DNA of 64,000 nucleotides from a virus. The position numbers and the translations under genes are program-made. Each line of letters opens with the position of its first letter. Positions within the stretch are counted from its first letter, which is position 1. The notes under the pieces are model-generated. The model was given only the letters and a program-made list of their open reading frames with translations, was not told where the DNA came from and ran no database searches. Positions 52,769 to 61,574 of this stretch are shown piece by piece. The stretch spans positions 1 through 64,000 of the IMG/VR virus record IMGVR_UViG_3300034073_004354. One strand, 5' to 3'.

Positions 52769-53500
52769 TTAAACATCCCAACTGTTTTGACACAAACTCT
52801 GATAATCACACCAATTACACAATATAGATGGTTTCTTCTCCCATTCAATATTGGTATCAATAGATTTACCAACACTTAAAACTTTTTTTACGGTATTCTC
52901 ATAATCTTTTTCGGCAAATTCATAGTCCAACGTGTCACACTTGTGCTTCAATAAAACATAAGCACCACTAATTTTTTCAGCATCAGGATAAATTTCCTTT
53001 ATTGCTAAAGCATATAATAACAATTGAAAATTAGATAAATATTTTGGATTTTTATTGGTTTTGTAATCTACAACCTTATATTCGCCAGGTCCAACTTTAT
53101 CGATCCTGTCAATAAAACCACGAACTGTATATTCGCCAATTTTAAAATCAAAGTTTAACTCATTAGCAATAACTTGTGGTAATCCTGTTGCATTAATCTT
53201 GTCAAGATATGACTTTAAGACTTCTTTAAGCTCAGGTAGTTCTGGTTTTAAAATATCCATATCAAATTCTGACAAGGCCAACTTAAAACAATCCCTCATA
53301 ATTGTAGGGTACTCCGTTGGGCCTCTTACGTTTTCACATAAGTCTTTATGGAATAACTCTAAAACACGATGGGCGCATTTTCCAAACTCAAGATGGCTCC
53401 AATCTTGTTCAGCCACCTCTGGCTTTTCAATATATTGATAGTGGTATTTTTTGGGGCACTTTTCGTAAGTACCGATTGAAGATGCGGAAAGTTTTATCAT
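52769..53500 (-). CDS. PD-(D/E)XK nuclease, Cas4/AddB-like with Fe-S cysteines
   Basis: 243 residues. The motif FIDRIDKVGPGEYKVVDYKT (about 130-150) has the D...D-x-K pattern of PD-(D/E)XK enzymes, with LLLYALAIKEIYP after it (the QxxxYxxxL motif). Four cysteines, C15 and C228-x2-C231-x5-C237, match the Fe-S cluster of Cas4, AddB and RecB-like nucleases. It is likely an exonuclease for recombination or end processing and lies near SbcC/SbcD. A CRISPR adaptation role is unlikely as no array or cas1 was seen here. Confidence 0.85.
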   Translation of the reverse strand: MIKLSASSIGTYEKCPKKYHYQYIEKPEVAEQDWSHLEFGKCAHRVLELFHKDLCENVRGPTEYPTIMRDCFKLALSEFDMDILKPELPELKEVLKSYLDKINATGLPQVIANELNFDFKIGEYTVRGFIDRIDKVGPGEYKVVDYKTNKNPKYLSNFQLLLYALAIKEIYPDAEKISGAYVLLKHKCDTLDYEFAEKDYENTVKKVLSVGKSIDTNIEWEKKPSILCNWCDYQSLCQNSWDV

Positions 53501-53508
53501 TATAGCCC

Positions 53509-54387
53509 CTAATAAATTTTGGATTGTGTTCTATGTTCAATCCATCTAAATACAAAGCTGTTGGGTGGGCCAGCGGTAGCAGTTAGGTTTAAGCCCTTAC
53601 CCTCTATCTTCTGCGTTGATCTAATCCAGCGATTATCCCTACTATCTCTATAATAAAAACTAATTTGACCAGTCGCCGGATTAATCATGTGCCTAACATA
53701 GTTAGATGTATTTAATTGGTTAATTTGTATATTTTGAAATTGAAATGGACTGACTGAATCCATTGTACCATGCGGTCGATTGATTATCTTTACAACCTGA
53801 TTTTCTTGCGATTCCTTGGTTGTTCCATCAATTATAATATAAAAAGCCTTGGGATCAAAATTTATATTGTTATTTGGAGTTGATATAGGCGGCTTTTGTG
53901 ATGGGAACTTCTTAATCTCAAAGTTAACAAAGTCAAGTGTGGTATCGCCAGGAATATCTTCACCACGATTATTGGTAGTAGAACCCTTTAAGTCTAAGTC
54001 TTGAAAGGGAATCGAACTGGCTTGTGCGATATTACCATTGGCATCATAAGATAAGTGATCTACCGGAACACTATCTGGCGGAAGTAAATTGATACCTTCT
54101 TGTTCCGTTAACCTAGTTCTGTCTAAAGCTGTTTGATCGGTAAACCAAGTCCGCTCCAAGATAGAAGTGTATTCTATACCTGATTTTGCAAATGCCTTCA
54201 AAACAGTTGTTTTGCCCGTAGTTGGTAGCACAATTTTATCAACATAAATTGTAGAATCCTCTGTGGGGATTGAACCATCTAATGTATAAAAAATTGTTGC
54301 TGGCTTGTTAGCAGATAAATATACAAACTCTGGAAAGCCAGCAATCACCTGATCTTCACTTTCTTCTAAAAAAAGAACTATGGCCAT
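53509..54387 (-). CDS. Structural protein with chitobiase-like beta domain
   Basis: 292 residues. Residues about 22-75 (ANKPATIFYTLDGSIPTEDS, then IVLPTTGKTTVLKAFAKSG) match the CHB_HEX_C / chitobiase-type beta-sandwich. A Pro-containing linker and a second beta-rich region with ITFYYRDSRDN-like strands follow. These domains occur in phage tail and surface proteins that touch polysaccharide. It lies among recombination genes, with a TATAAATC box about 41 nt upstream of its start. A tail or baseplate part is likely. Confidence 0.6.
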   Translation of the reverse strand: MAIVLFLEESEDQVIAGFPEFVYLSANKPATIFYTLDGSIPTEDSTIYVDKIVLPTTGKTTVLKAFAKSGIEYTSILERTWFTDQTALDRTRLTEQEGINLLPPDSVPVDHLSYDANGNIAQASSIPFQDLDLKGSTTNNRGEDIPGDTTLDFVNFEIKKFPSQKPPISTPNNNINFDPKAFYIIIDGTTKESQENQVVKIINRPHGTMDSVSPFQFQNIQINQLNTSNYVRHMINPATGQISFYYRDSRDNRWIRSTQKIEGKGLNLTATAGPPNSFVFRWIEHRTQSKIY

Positions 54388-54427
54388 ATCTCCCCCTGTT
54401 TTGATATAACAAACAATATAATTATTA

Positions 54428-54435
54428 GATTTATA
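54428..54435 (-). promoter_or_regulatory. Candidate late promoter box TATAAATC
   Basis: TATAAATC differs by one base from the T4 late consensus and stands about 41 nt upstream of the structural gene's start, a spacing like that at 122-129. It lies in a 57-bp spacer between sbcC and that gene. This is an inference from similarity only. Confidence 0.35.
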
Positions 54436-54444
54436 CTTGCAATA

Positions 54445-56550
54445 TCAGAGGGCGATATAATTAATGGAACTTTCGCCATTAACTTTTGTAATATCTAAAA
54501 TATTATTAAATCTTTCTTTTAAAGAATCGTTGTGTGTGATTACTAGAATCTTATACTTCTTTTCAAGTGCCTTAATCACATTTACAAAGAGTGACTCAGT
54601 ACCCTGACGATCCAAAGGTGAGTTGATTTCGTCTAACAACAAGAACTCTAAGGAAGATCCTCCATGCCTACTTGAAATCTCACTCAAAGCGATTCTAAGT
54701 GCCAATGAAATTCTAAACTTCTCCCCACCACTTAATGACTTAAAGTTTTGAACCACGCCTTCTTTTTTAACCCGTAGATCCAAAGTATCTACAACAGAAA
54801 CACCATCCGAACCAACCCGCTGTGTATCTAGGAAAATCTGGAATGGCTCATTGCAAATAGAGTTTAGAATTTCATTAGAAGTCTTTTCCAAGTCTTCAAT
54901 TAATGCATTCAATAAAATAGTTTGAATTCCATTTTTCCCAAGCAACTTTACCATCTTTTCTAAGGTCGAAATTGATTTTTGTTTTTCTAGGAACTTCTTC
55001 TTAGTTTCTTCGCCTTCAGAGATTTTATTGCCAACATTAGAAATCTTTTCAGTTAAAACACCAATGTTGTGATTGTTCTTCTCAATAGACTTACTTAGTT
55101 CAGCCTTCTCCTCTTTTTTGTTCGCAATATTTTTCTGTAATTCTTTAAAGCTATCATCCTTTAAAGATTCTAAAATAGACTCATTGGCGGAAATTTCAGC
55201 AGTTAACTTTAACAACTCTTTTTCTAAATGTGAATTGTCAGTAGTTAATTCCAAAACTCTTTCTTCTGAAATCTTAGACTCAGCCTCCAAGGTCTTGATC
55301 TTAGATAAGTATACTTCCTTCTTTCTCTTGTTATTTTTTGCAACTTCTAAGTTTAGAATTTTTTCTTCAACTTCTTTGACCTTATTCTGACAATAGATAA
55401 AGGTTGACTTATATTCATCTAGTTGCTTTTTCTGCTCATTAAGAAGGTGGTTGTATAATTCGTCATGAATAGCCTGTGAGCAAACATAGCAAGAATCTTT
55501 GGCAATCTTTCTTTCAGCGACGGCTTTCCCAAGTTGCTTAGAAATCTCCATCTTTGCCTTGTATTCAATTGCCTCTTGCGATAGGGCAGTCAGCCTTTCT
55601 TCTGCGTCTTCTATGATTATAAGCCCGTCAATCTTACTATTAAACTCTTTTGCCTCCTCCGCTTTGGTGGCTAAATTATCCTGATGCTTTTTTAGATTAT
55701 CTTGGTTAGATTTAAATAGTCGATTTGCCTTGTCATAATCTTTTCTGATGCCCTCTAAAAGAGCTACCGTCTGGTCCCATTTTGCTGTATCTAGACTGGA
55801 CTTTAGCTCCTGGTATCTTGTATTTAAGCTTTGCAAGACATGATCTAATTCGTCACGCGACTTAAGCTGTGCCTCTAGATTGGAAGATTCATTATTTAAA
55901 AGTAAATTCAAAGATTCTAATTCTACAACGTTTTTATCATAATCCTCTATCTTAGATTCTAAAAGCTTTGACTCTGCCCTTAACTCTTTGAGAGAAAACT
56001 TGATTTTTTCCTCATACTCATCCCACTTAGAGATATCCATAATAGATTTTAAAATCTCTTTTTTTCTGGAAGCATCGGTTTCTGTAAACTCAGAAATGTC
56101 ATTCTGACGGAAATAAGCCGAATTTATAAAAGTCTTATAATCGAACTTAATAGCTTTTACAATTTCATCATTGGTTAAGCTGGGTGTAGAACCAGATATA
56201 TCTACCCAATTATTATTAGCGTCTTGCTTTAAGAATTCAACGTTAGAAGTTGAACCAGAACGCTGACGCTTCCTTACTACACGATAAGTTTCACCACCAT
56301 GTTTGAAAGTAAAGGTAACCCTGCAATTACTCTCACCCCAAAAAATTACATCATCCATAGAGGCAACTCTAGCTTTATTAAACAAACACCATAAGATAGA
56401 TTCAAAAACTGCGCTCTTACCAGAGCCATTGGAAATGTCATAATTACCTTCTACGTTTCCAATTAATAAGGCAGAATCAAATTGTGAAAAATCAACGGTG
56501 CTGTCTCTGTGAGAAAAAAAGTTTTTAATCTCTAAACTAACTGGAACCAT
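54445..56550 (-). CDS. SbcC/Rad50-like ATPase (T4 gp46 equivalent)
   Basis: 701 residues. Walker A is NGSGKSAVFE (about 42-51). A long coiled coil is broken by a zinc hook, CYVC (354-357). The signature motif LSGGEKFRISLALRIAL and Walker B LEFLLLDEINSPLD lie near the C-terminus. It partners with the SbcD-type nuclease encoded upstream, 9 nt away, to process DNA ends for recombination-dependent replication. It is shorter than E. coli SbcC, as is usual for phage gp46. Confidence 0.94.
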   Translation of the reverse strand: MVPVSLEIKNFFSHRDSTVDFSQFDSALLIGNVEGNYDISNGSGKSAVFESILWCLFNKARVASMDDVIFWGESNCRVTFTFKHGGETYRVVRKRQRSGSTSNVEFLKQDANNNWVDISGSTPSLTNDEIVKAIKFDYKTFINSAYFRQNDISEFTETDASRKKEILKSIMDISKWDEYEEKIKFSLKELRAESKLLESKIEDYDKNVVELESLNLLLNNESSNLEAQLKSRDELDHVLQSLNTRYQELKSSLDTAKWDQTVALLEGIRKDYDKANRLFKSNQDNLKKHQDNLATKAEEAKEFNSKIDGLIIIEDAEERLTALSQEAIEYKAKMEISKQLGKAVAERKIAKDSCYVCSQAIHDELYNHLLNEQKKQLDEYKSTFIYCQNKVKEVEEKILNLEVAKNNKRKKEVYLSKIKTLEAESKISEERVLELTTDNSHLEKELLKLTAEISANESILESLKDDSFKELQKNIANKKEEKAELSKSIEKNNHNIGVLTEKISNVGNKISEGEETKKKFLEKQKSISTLEKMVKLLGKNGIQTILLNALIEDLEKTSNEILNSICNEPFQIFLDTQRVGSDGVSVVDTLDLRVKKEGVVQNFKSLSGGEKFRISLALRIALSEISSRHGGSSLEFLLLDEINSPLDRQGTESLFVNVIKALEKKYKILVITHNDSLKERFNNILDITKVNGESSINYIAL

Positions 56551-56559
56551 TGCAAACTC

Positions 56560-57723
56560 CTAAATCATAATCTTTTTGGCTTCAATTAAAATCAGATTTT
56601 TTTCAGAAGGCTCTATGCTAGATTGATCATTTAAAAAAGCCTCAAACATAGTGTAATCATCTTTATGCTTGAGAATTGCTTCATCCCTTACCATCCTGTT
56701 GAAAATAGGCTCTATGATAATTTTAGAGACATAGAAACAATCAAAGCTATAAGCTATTTTTTCTAATTCACTTTTCTTAATAAAAGAAGTCATATTTTCT
56801 TTTATAATAACTTTTATCCTAATAATCTTATCTTTTATCTCATACTCTGAAACCTTTTTCTTAAAAACATCTAAGAAATTAACATGATCAGAGTCTTCCA
56901 TATTTACAGATACTTCTAACAGTTGTCTAGATGGGCACTTTAAAACTTTAGTTTTTTTAGTGTTGGTATCATAATCAAAAAAGAACTTATCAATGTTTTC
57001 ATCACCAAAGTTTAACTTTTCCATAGAGCCGGTATAAAGGGCAATCGGCTCTTTTCTTTTGATAATTTTAAACTGATGATAATGCCCCATAGCAACAAGA
57101 TCACAACCAGAAAAAGCTTCTGGTCTAGCCAGCACTTCGGCACCACCATAATCTTGATAACTTCCGGTATGGAAAAAGTTATGACCAATTGCAATCCTTG
57201 GATTATCATCGCACTGGTCAATGAGTGCCTTAATTTCCTTTTCAAAAAGGATAGAATCTTCTTCTGTATTCTTGCCAAGATACATTCTTCTATCACGGTA
57301 TGGAATTAAAATCAGATTGGCCCCATCCTTACTTCTACTGTGAAACTTAATAACCTCAGGATTTAAGACCAATCTAACATTAGGATAATCTTTGGCTGCC
57401 AAGGATGAAATTGAGCTAGTAAAAGTATCACCCACTTTTCTATAATCATGGTTTCCCATAATAATTATAGAAGTGATATTTGCCATAGATAATTTCTTAA
57501 TCGCTTGATTTAGAACGTTCATATGCTCAGGTGCTGGTGTCCTTGAATCAAAGGCATCGCCAGTTTGCACAAAGGCATCCGCACCATTATTAATAGCATA
57601 ATCTACAATATAATTAAGCGTTCTTTCATAATCTTCGATACGGGTATTCCCACCAGTCTTGGTAGAACGTCCTAAACCAAAAACTGCGCCAATATGCGTA
57701 TCACCACAAATAATAACTTTCAT
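56560..57723 (-). CDS. SbcD/Mre11-like nuclease (T4 gp47 equivalent)
   Basis: 387 residues. All phosphoesterase motifs are present: ICGDTHIG (about 5-12), QTGDAFDSR, IMGNHDYR, IGHNFFHTG and GHYHQF. A C-terminal capping domain follows. With SbcC it makes the two-subunit end-processing complex that feeds RecA. It overlaps the primase zinc-domain gene by 4 bp, tying the two processes together. Confidence 0.94.
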   Translation of the reverse strand: MKVIICGDTHIGAVFGLGRSTKTGGNTRIEDYERTLNYIVDYAINNGADAFVQTGDAFDSRTPAPEHMNVLNQAIKKLSMANITSIIIMGNHDYRKVGDTFTSSISSLAAKDYPNVRLVLNPEVIKFHSRSKDGANLILIPYRDRRMYLGKNTEEDSILFEKEIKALIDQCDDNPRIAIGHNFFHTGSYQDYGGAEVLARPEAFSGCDLVAMGHYHQFKIIKRKEPIALYTGSMEKLNFGDENIDKFFFDYDTNTKKTKVLKCPSRQLLEVSVNMEDSDHVNFLDVFKKKVSEYEIKDKIIRIKVIIKENMTSFIKKSELEKIAYSFDCFYVSKIIIEPIFNRMVRDEAILKHKDDYTMFEAFLNDQSSIEPSEKNLILIEAKKIMI

Positions 57724-58259
57724 CCGGCATACCTTTCTTCAATTATTGAAGTTATCTTGTTAAATAGTTTTTTGGCCATAACATCATCTTGTGGATCAAT
57801 ATCTAATATGTATTGATCTGTATATTTCATTAATTCAGAAATCCATTTTAAATCTTCTTTATGCTCTAACATGGTATTTCTAAATAGATGAGATATCTGT
57901 AATAATGTATAAAAATTATTAATTTCAATATTAAAACTTCTACTATTGGATGATGGTTCCACCCTATTTCTAAGAATAGAAACCGCCTCACCAAAAGTAA
58001 TACCAGTACATAGCATATAAAAATCTATGGAGTTAGAACTGGCACCACACCCAAAGCAATAAAAATTATTTCTAATGCTATCTATATAGAGGGAGCCAGT
58101 TCTTTCCCCACCGCTTTTATGATTTGCAGATGGGCATTTGCATCTTTTATTAAAGTTTCCAGAAGATACATCTTCGGTATCAATTCCAAACTCCTGAGCA
58201 ACATCTAAGATTAGAACGCCAGAAGTAATATCTTCTTTCGATATATATCCACTTTTCAT
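57720..58259 (-). CDS. DnaG-type zinc-binding domain (CHC2) as a free gene
   Basis: 179 residues. About residues 36-75 show the CHC2 zinc ribbon: RCKCPSANHKSGGERTGSLYI (Cys/His ligands), then FYCFGCGASSNSIDFYM. EAVSILRN closes the domain. The rest is helical, perhaps for partner contact. It lacks the RNA polymerase/TOPRIM core, which is at 26615-27382. The zinc domain reads template sequence in primases, so the two proteins probably act in trans. It is co-translated with the SbcD gene. Confidence 0.87.
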   Translation of the reverse strand: MKSGYISKEDITSGVLILDVAQEFGIDTEDVSSGNFNKRCKCPSANHKSGGERTGSLYIDSIRNNFYCFGCGASSNSIDFYMLCTGITFGEAVSILRNRVEPSSNSRSFNIEINNFYTLLQISHLFRNTMLEHKEDLKWISELMKYTDQYILDIDPQDDVMAKKLFNKITSIIEERYAG

Positions 58260-58283
58260 ACAATTCCTATTCAGATAGAGTGG

Positions 58284-58472
58284 TTACTTGTTAAGTTTTA
58301 AAATGTCTCTTAGCATCTGCCTTTGAGCACAAACAGCAATATATAATTTTTCATCTTTAATATTGATATTGTTAGTCTCAGCAAAATTTTCCATATCCCT
58401 AATGAAAGTGTTTAAAGACCTCAATCTAAGTAACATTTCTGATTTAAGGTCTTTGATTTCAAAGTCATCCAT
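58284..58472 (-). CDS. Small helical protein, unknown
   Basis: 62 residues, helical and charged (MDDFEIKDLKSEMLLRLRSL), with a C-terminal half rich in Arg, Leu and Lys. It overlaps the preceding gene by one base and lies 24 nt upstream of the CHC2 gene. It may be an accessory of the primase or nuclease. Nothing more can be said. Confidence 0.4.
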   Translation of the reverse strand: MDDFEIKDLKSEMLLRLRSLNTFIRDMENFAETNNINIKDEKLYIAVCAQRQMLRDILKLNK

Positions 58473-58852
58473 TATTGCTTTTCTTGTCTTCTAAGTTTCT
58501 TTTCAAGCTCCCTTACTTTAACCTCTAAGGTAAGGTTCTTGTCTTTTAAAGCAATGCTTGCGCGCAAGGCCAAGATAATCAACCCAAAGACACCTGCCCC
58601 TGGGTCATGTGAATCTAATTCGTCTGCGGCCACCATGAGCCTGTTGAATATAGAGATCGTATTCTTATCATACGCAGAAGTTCTGTTGTCTGGGTGAGTT
58701 TTATCTTCCAGCAAGGCCTTATATTCTTCCACCGCGCGTTCGTATTTTGCGAGCGGGGTTTCTGGTTTGTCGGAATTATGACGGTTTCGATAGTTTGCAG
58801 ATATCTTTGGCTTATCCTGATTACTTCTCTGTTGGTTTTCTTCTTCACTCAT
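58472..58852 (-). CDS. Polar, coiled-coil protein, unknown
   Basis: 126 residues. A polar, probably disordered N-terminus (about 1-40, rich in Gln, Asn, Arg and Pro) is followed by a helical domain (about 40-100) and a short coiled coil of alternating Lys/Glu/Leu (LEVKVRELEKKLRRQEKQ). It overlaps the preceding gene by 8 bp. No family was recognised. Confidence 0.4.
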   Translation of the reverse strand: MSEEENQQRSNQDKPKISANYRNRHNSDKPETPLAKYERAVEEYKALLEDKTHPDNRTSAYDKNTISIFNRLMVAADELDSHDPGAGVFGLIILALRASIALKDKNLTLEVKVRELEKKLRRQEKQ

Positions 58853-59186
58853 AATTAAAGTCCTCTTTTAAAATTAAGGCAATCCAGATGCCACAATCCT
58901 TATGTATTCTAATAAATGATTGGATATTATTCAATATATTTTTATCATATGCGTTGTAATTTCTATAAAGAAGCGAAAGTGTATTCACACATTTGTTATA
59001 ATCATTAATTGGAGAATCAAAAAGTTCGCAAGCAGAATCAAAAAAGTTTAGCAAGGTATTGTATAAGTCTTCGGATATCTGTTCTAAATCTATAATAGGA
59101 TTTTGAACAGATTTACAAATAACAAACTCCCCATGTTTTAGTCCATTACACCCTAAAACAAGGTATGCCTTAAGGCGATTACCCAC
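58845..59186 (-). CDS. Small protein of unknown function, GTG start
   Basis: 113 residues with a GTG start at 59186, preceded by GGAGT at 7-8 nt spacing. An ATG slightly upstream (59200) is in another frame. The N-terminus (MGNRLKAYLVLGCNGLKHGE) is partly hydrophobic. The rest is helical with Tyr, Asn and Cys (CVNTLSLLYRNYNAYDK). It lies next to the fibre gene with a 29-bp spacer that contains TATAAATC (59202-59209). Confidence 0.45.
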   Translation of the reverse strand: MGNRLKAYLVLGCNGLKHGEFVICKSVQNPIIDLEQISEDLYNTLLNFFDSACELFDSPINDYNKCVNTLSLLYRNYNAYDKNILNNIQSFIRIHKDCGIWIALILKEDFNYE

Positions 59187-59215
59187 AAAAACTCCAGCAT
59201 GGATTTATAAAATTG

Positions 59216-61264
59216 TTATACGTATCTGACTAGGCTTGCTGTCATGGCGGCTACCCAACGAATATTGGTGGCTGCAATACCAGTTACATCCAGCCTCAAG
59301 CTGCCGTTAGTGGTATCTGCGGATACTGCTGCCGTTATACCAACCAATGCAGGGTCAGAATCCACTGTCACAACTGGTGTGCCAACTATACTGGTAGTCC
59401 CAACTAAGTTGGCCCTCTTTATTATACCAGATATAGTTATTCCGCCCGAATTATATGTAGATGACATGGCGGAAACTTCTATCGTAAATTTTAAGGTGGT
59501 ATAGCTTAATAAAGTATATTGTTCAGAAACATTATTTAAAAAGATTTGTGTTGCAGCACCGCTATTTGTTTGGCCAAACCAAGTTGCCACTACACGCTGT
59601 GCAGTTCCCCCAACAAATCCTGGATATGGGTTAAAACTTCCAGAAGATTGTGCTGATTCGGCAAAGTTTCTTGCCACGCCAGAACTACCACCAGCTATGG
59701 AACTATAAGTTCCAGAGGCTTCATTAGATTGTCCACCACCCACGAAGGAAATAATCCCAGAAGCTGTATTATCATTACCACCAGCTATTGTTGCATAGTT
59801 TCCAGTTACATTATTTCCCGAACCACCCCCAACTGTAGCTATAATTCCGGAAGCTTGATTATTGCTACCACCAGCTATAGTAGATGCAGAACCGGTGGCT
59901 GTATGACCAACGCCACCACCAATAAAAGAAGAATCACCATATGCCTTATTTAGTAACCCACCAGATACTACTGCATATTGTACAGTGGCCTCATTTTGGC
60001 TGCCACCAGATATTACCGTGTATTGATCAGATGCTTGGTTGGTATTACCACCACCTATAAAGCTATATGCACCAGAAATCGTATTGCTAAATCCACCAGA
60101 AATAGTTGAGTAACTTTTTGATATTTCATTATCCCTGCCGCCACCAACAAAAGCGTAATCTGTACCCAACCCACTCCCATCTATTAGGTTGGATCTTCCG
60201 CCCACGATGGTGCTATAATCTGCATAAGCACCAGAAATTTCATTATCTATTCCGCCACCAATAAGGGCTGCGCCATAGTAAGCAGTTGGCGGCCTAGCTC
60301 CAACACCATCTAGGTTTATTTTATTTCCCAAGCCACTATCTTTTCCACCTCCACCAATAAATGAAGATTTGGATGCTGGACCAGATATGTAATTCTCTAC
60401 ACCACTTAGAATTCCAGACTTCTCAGAATTATCAATTTCATTTTTATATCCAGAACCAATAAAAGACTTGATGCTTCCAGCTTTCACCTGGTTAAGTTCG
60501 CCGCTAATTATAGAAGAATCATCAGCCGAACTAACGTTATCATGACCACCACCAATATAATTTCTGGAACCAGTGGCTTGATTATTTTCGCCACCAGAAA
60601 CTGTACTTGATTCACCAGAAGAAAGATTTTCTTTTCCGCCAGTTACAGAAGACTTATCACCAGAAGAAATATTATCCAATCCTACGCCAAAGGAATAAAG
60701 GCCCCGATTGGAATCGTCCCATTGTGTTGAGTTTGTTTTACCGCCCCTAACGGCACCTTTTACCTTGTCAAAAATAAACCTAGAACTATATTTTGGATCA
60801 GGATCCTTTTCTAATGAAGGTGCCCCAACAACATAGCTATATTCCAGAAACTCAGGGGCTGGTTTAATAATTTCTTCTGTATAATCTACTGCAGCAGGAA
60901 TTTCGCTTCTTATTTGCGAAAGATCTAAATAATAATAAGTATCACCATCTATCACTTCTGACTCTGGGATTGCAGAATCTTGGTCTAAGAATGGCTGAAC
61001 ATTTCTGACAGTAATCGCATTATCTGCTATGTTGGAATTTTGAATTTGCCCAGTTACATGACTAACCAAATCAATTTTTTGTGCAGAACCATCTTTGTGT
61101 AGTCCATCATGCTTATGGCCTGCAACAAGTGGATCTGTTGGTTCATATAGATCACCTTCGGTGCTTCCATATAAACCGCCAAACATAGCGTTGGCAGATT
61201 CGGCGGTAAATACGGTTTGTGACTCAACATACTTAGTTAACTTATTGCGAATTTTTCTGGCCAT
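59216..61264 (-). CDS. Fibre or adhesin-like protein with GG-x-N repeats
   Basis: 682 residues. The N-terminal part (about 1-190) probably attaches to the virion. From about 200 to 560 there are many (roughly 18) units of about 16-20 residues, each carrying GG-x-x-N and S/T-I/F-x-G-G, for example ASGIISFVGGGQSNEASG. Such Gly/Ser/Asn repeats resemble the head repeats of trimeric autotransporter adhesins and form triple beta-rolls or solenoids. A C-terminal beta-rich domain (about 565-682, LNNVSEQYTLLSYTTLKF) may be the tip or trimerisation part. It is a likely host-contact fibre. Confidence 0.7.
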   Translation of the reverse strand: MARKIRNKLTKYVESQTVFTAESANAMFGGLYGSTEGDLYEPTDPLVAGHKHDGLHKDGSAQKIDLVSHVTGQIQNSNIADNAITVRNVQPFLDQDSAIPESEVIDGDTYYYLDLSQIRSEIPAAVDYTEEIIKPAPEFLEYSYVVGAPSLEKDPDPKYSSRFIFDKVKGAVRGGKTNSTQWDDSNRGLYSFGVGLDNISSGDKSSVTGGKENLSSGESSTVSGGENNQATGSRNYIGGGHDNVSSADDSSIISGELNQVKAGSIKSFIGSGYKNEIDNSEKSGILSGVENYISGPASKSSFIGGGGKDSGLGNKINLDGVGARPPTAYYGAALIGGGIDNEISGAYADYSTIVGGRSNLIDGSGLGTDYAFVGGGRDNEISKSYSTISGGFSNTISGAYSFIGGGNTNQASDQYTVISGGSQNEATVQYAVVSGGLLNKAYGDSSFIGGGVGHTATGSASTIAGGSNNQASGIIATVGGGSGNNVTGNYATIAGGNDNTASGIISFVGGGQSNEASGTYSSIAGGSSGVARNFAESAQSSGSFNPYPGFVGGTAQRVVATWFGQTNSGAATQIFLNNVSEQYTLLSYTTLKFTIEVSAMSSTYNSGGITISGIIKRANLVGTTSIVGTPVVTVDSDPALVGITAAVSADTTNGSLRLDVTGIAATNIRWVAAMTASLVRYV

Positions 61265-61277
61265 AGAATACTCCTAA

Positions 61278-61574
61278 TCAATCTTCATTAGAAGACAAAT
61301 CTTTTAATAGTTTTTTAACTACATTACTAGTTTTAAACCTTAAAGATTTATATGATTTTAAAATCATTTCTTCCTGTGTCTTAGGATTTCTAACTGGACG
61401 TGGTTCATGCTCATAAAGATAAAATCTTCCGAATCCTACAATAGAGATTTCTTGCCCTGCTTTAAGTTCGTCTACCATAAGCTTAAACAATTCTTCTAAA
61501 ATAACATCTGCTTCTTTTTGATTAAGAAATGTTCTTTTTGCTAACTTTTTAGACAAAGTTTTTTTATTGATCAT
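61278..61574 (-). CDS. HU/IHF-family DNA-binding protein
   Basis: 98 residues, standard HU length. It has LAKRTFLNQKEADVILEELFKLM, then ISIVGFGRFYLYEHEPRPVRNPKTQEEM (in two pieces), which follows the GFGTFxxxxRxxRxxRNPxTGE pattern of the DNA-binding arm. It bends DNA and may help compact the genome or form replication or packaging complexes. Its start overlaps the HNH gene stop by 4 bp. Confidence 0.93.
   Translation of the reverse strand: MINKKTLSKKLAKRTFLNQKEADVILEELFKLMVDELKAGQEISIVGFGRFYLYEHEPRPVRNPKTQEEMILKSYKSLRFKTSNVVKKLLKDLSSNED

Noticed and set aside
52769-53500. CRISPR-Cas adaptation module suggested by the Cas4-like protein
   Set aside because: No cas1 or cas2 and no array of regularly spaced repeats was seen in the window.
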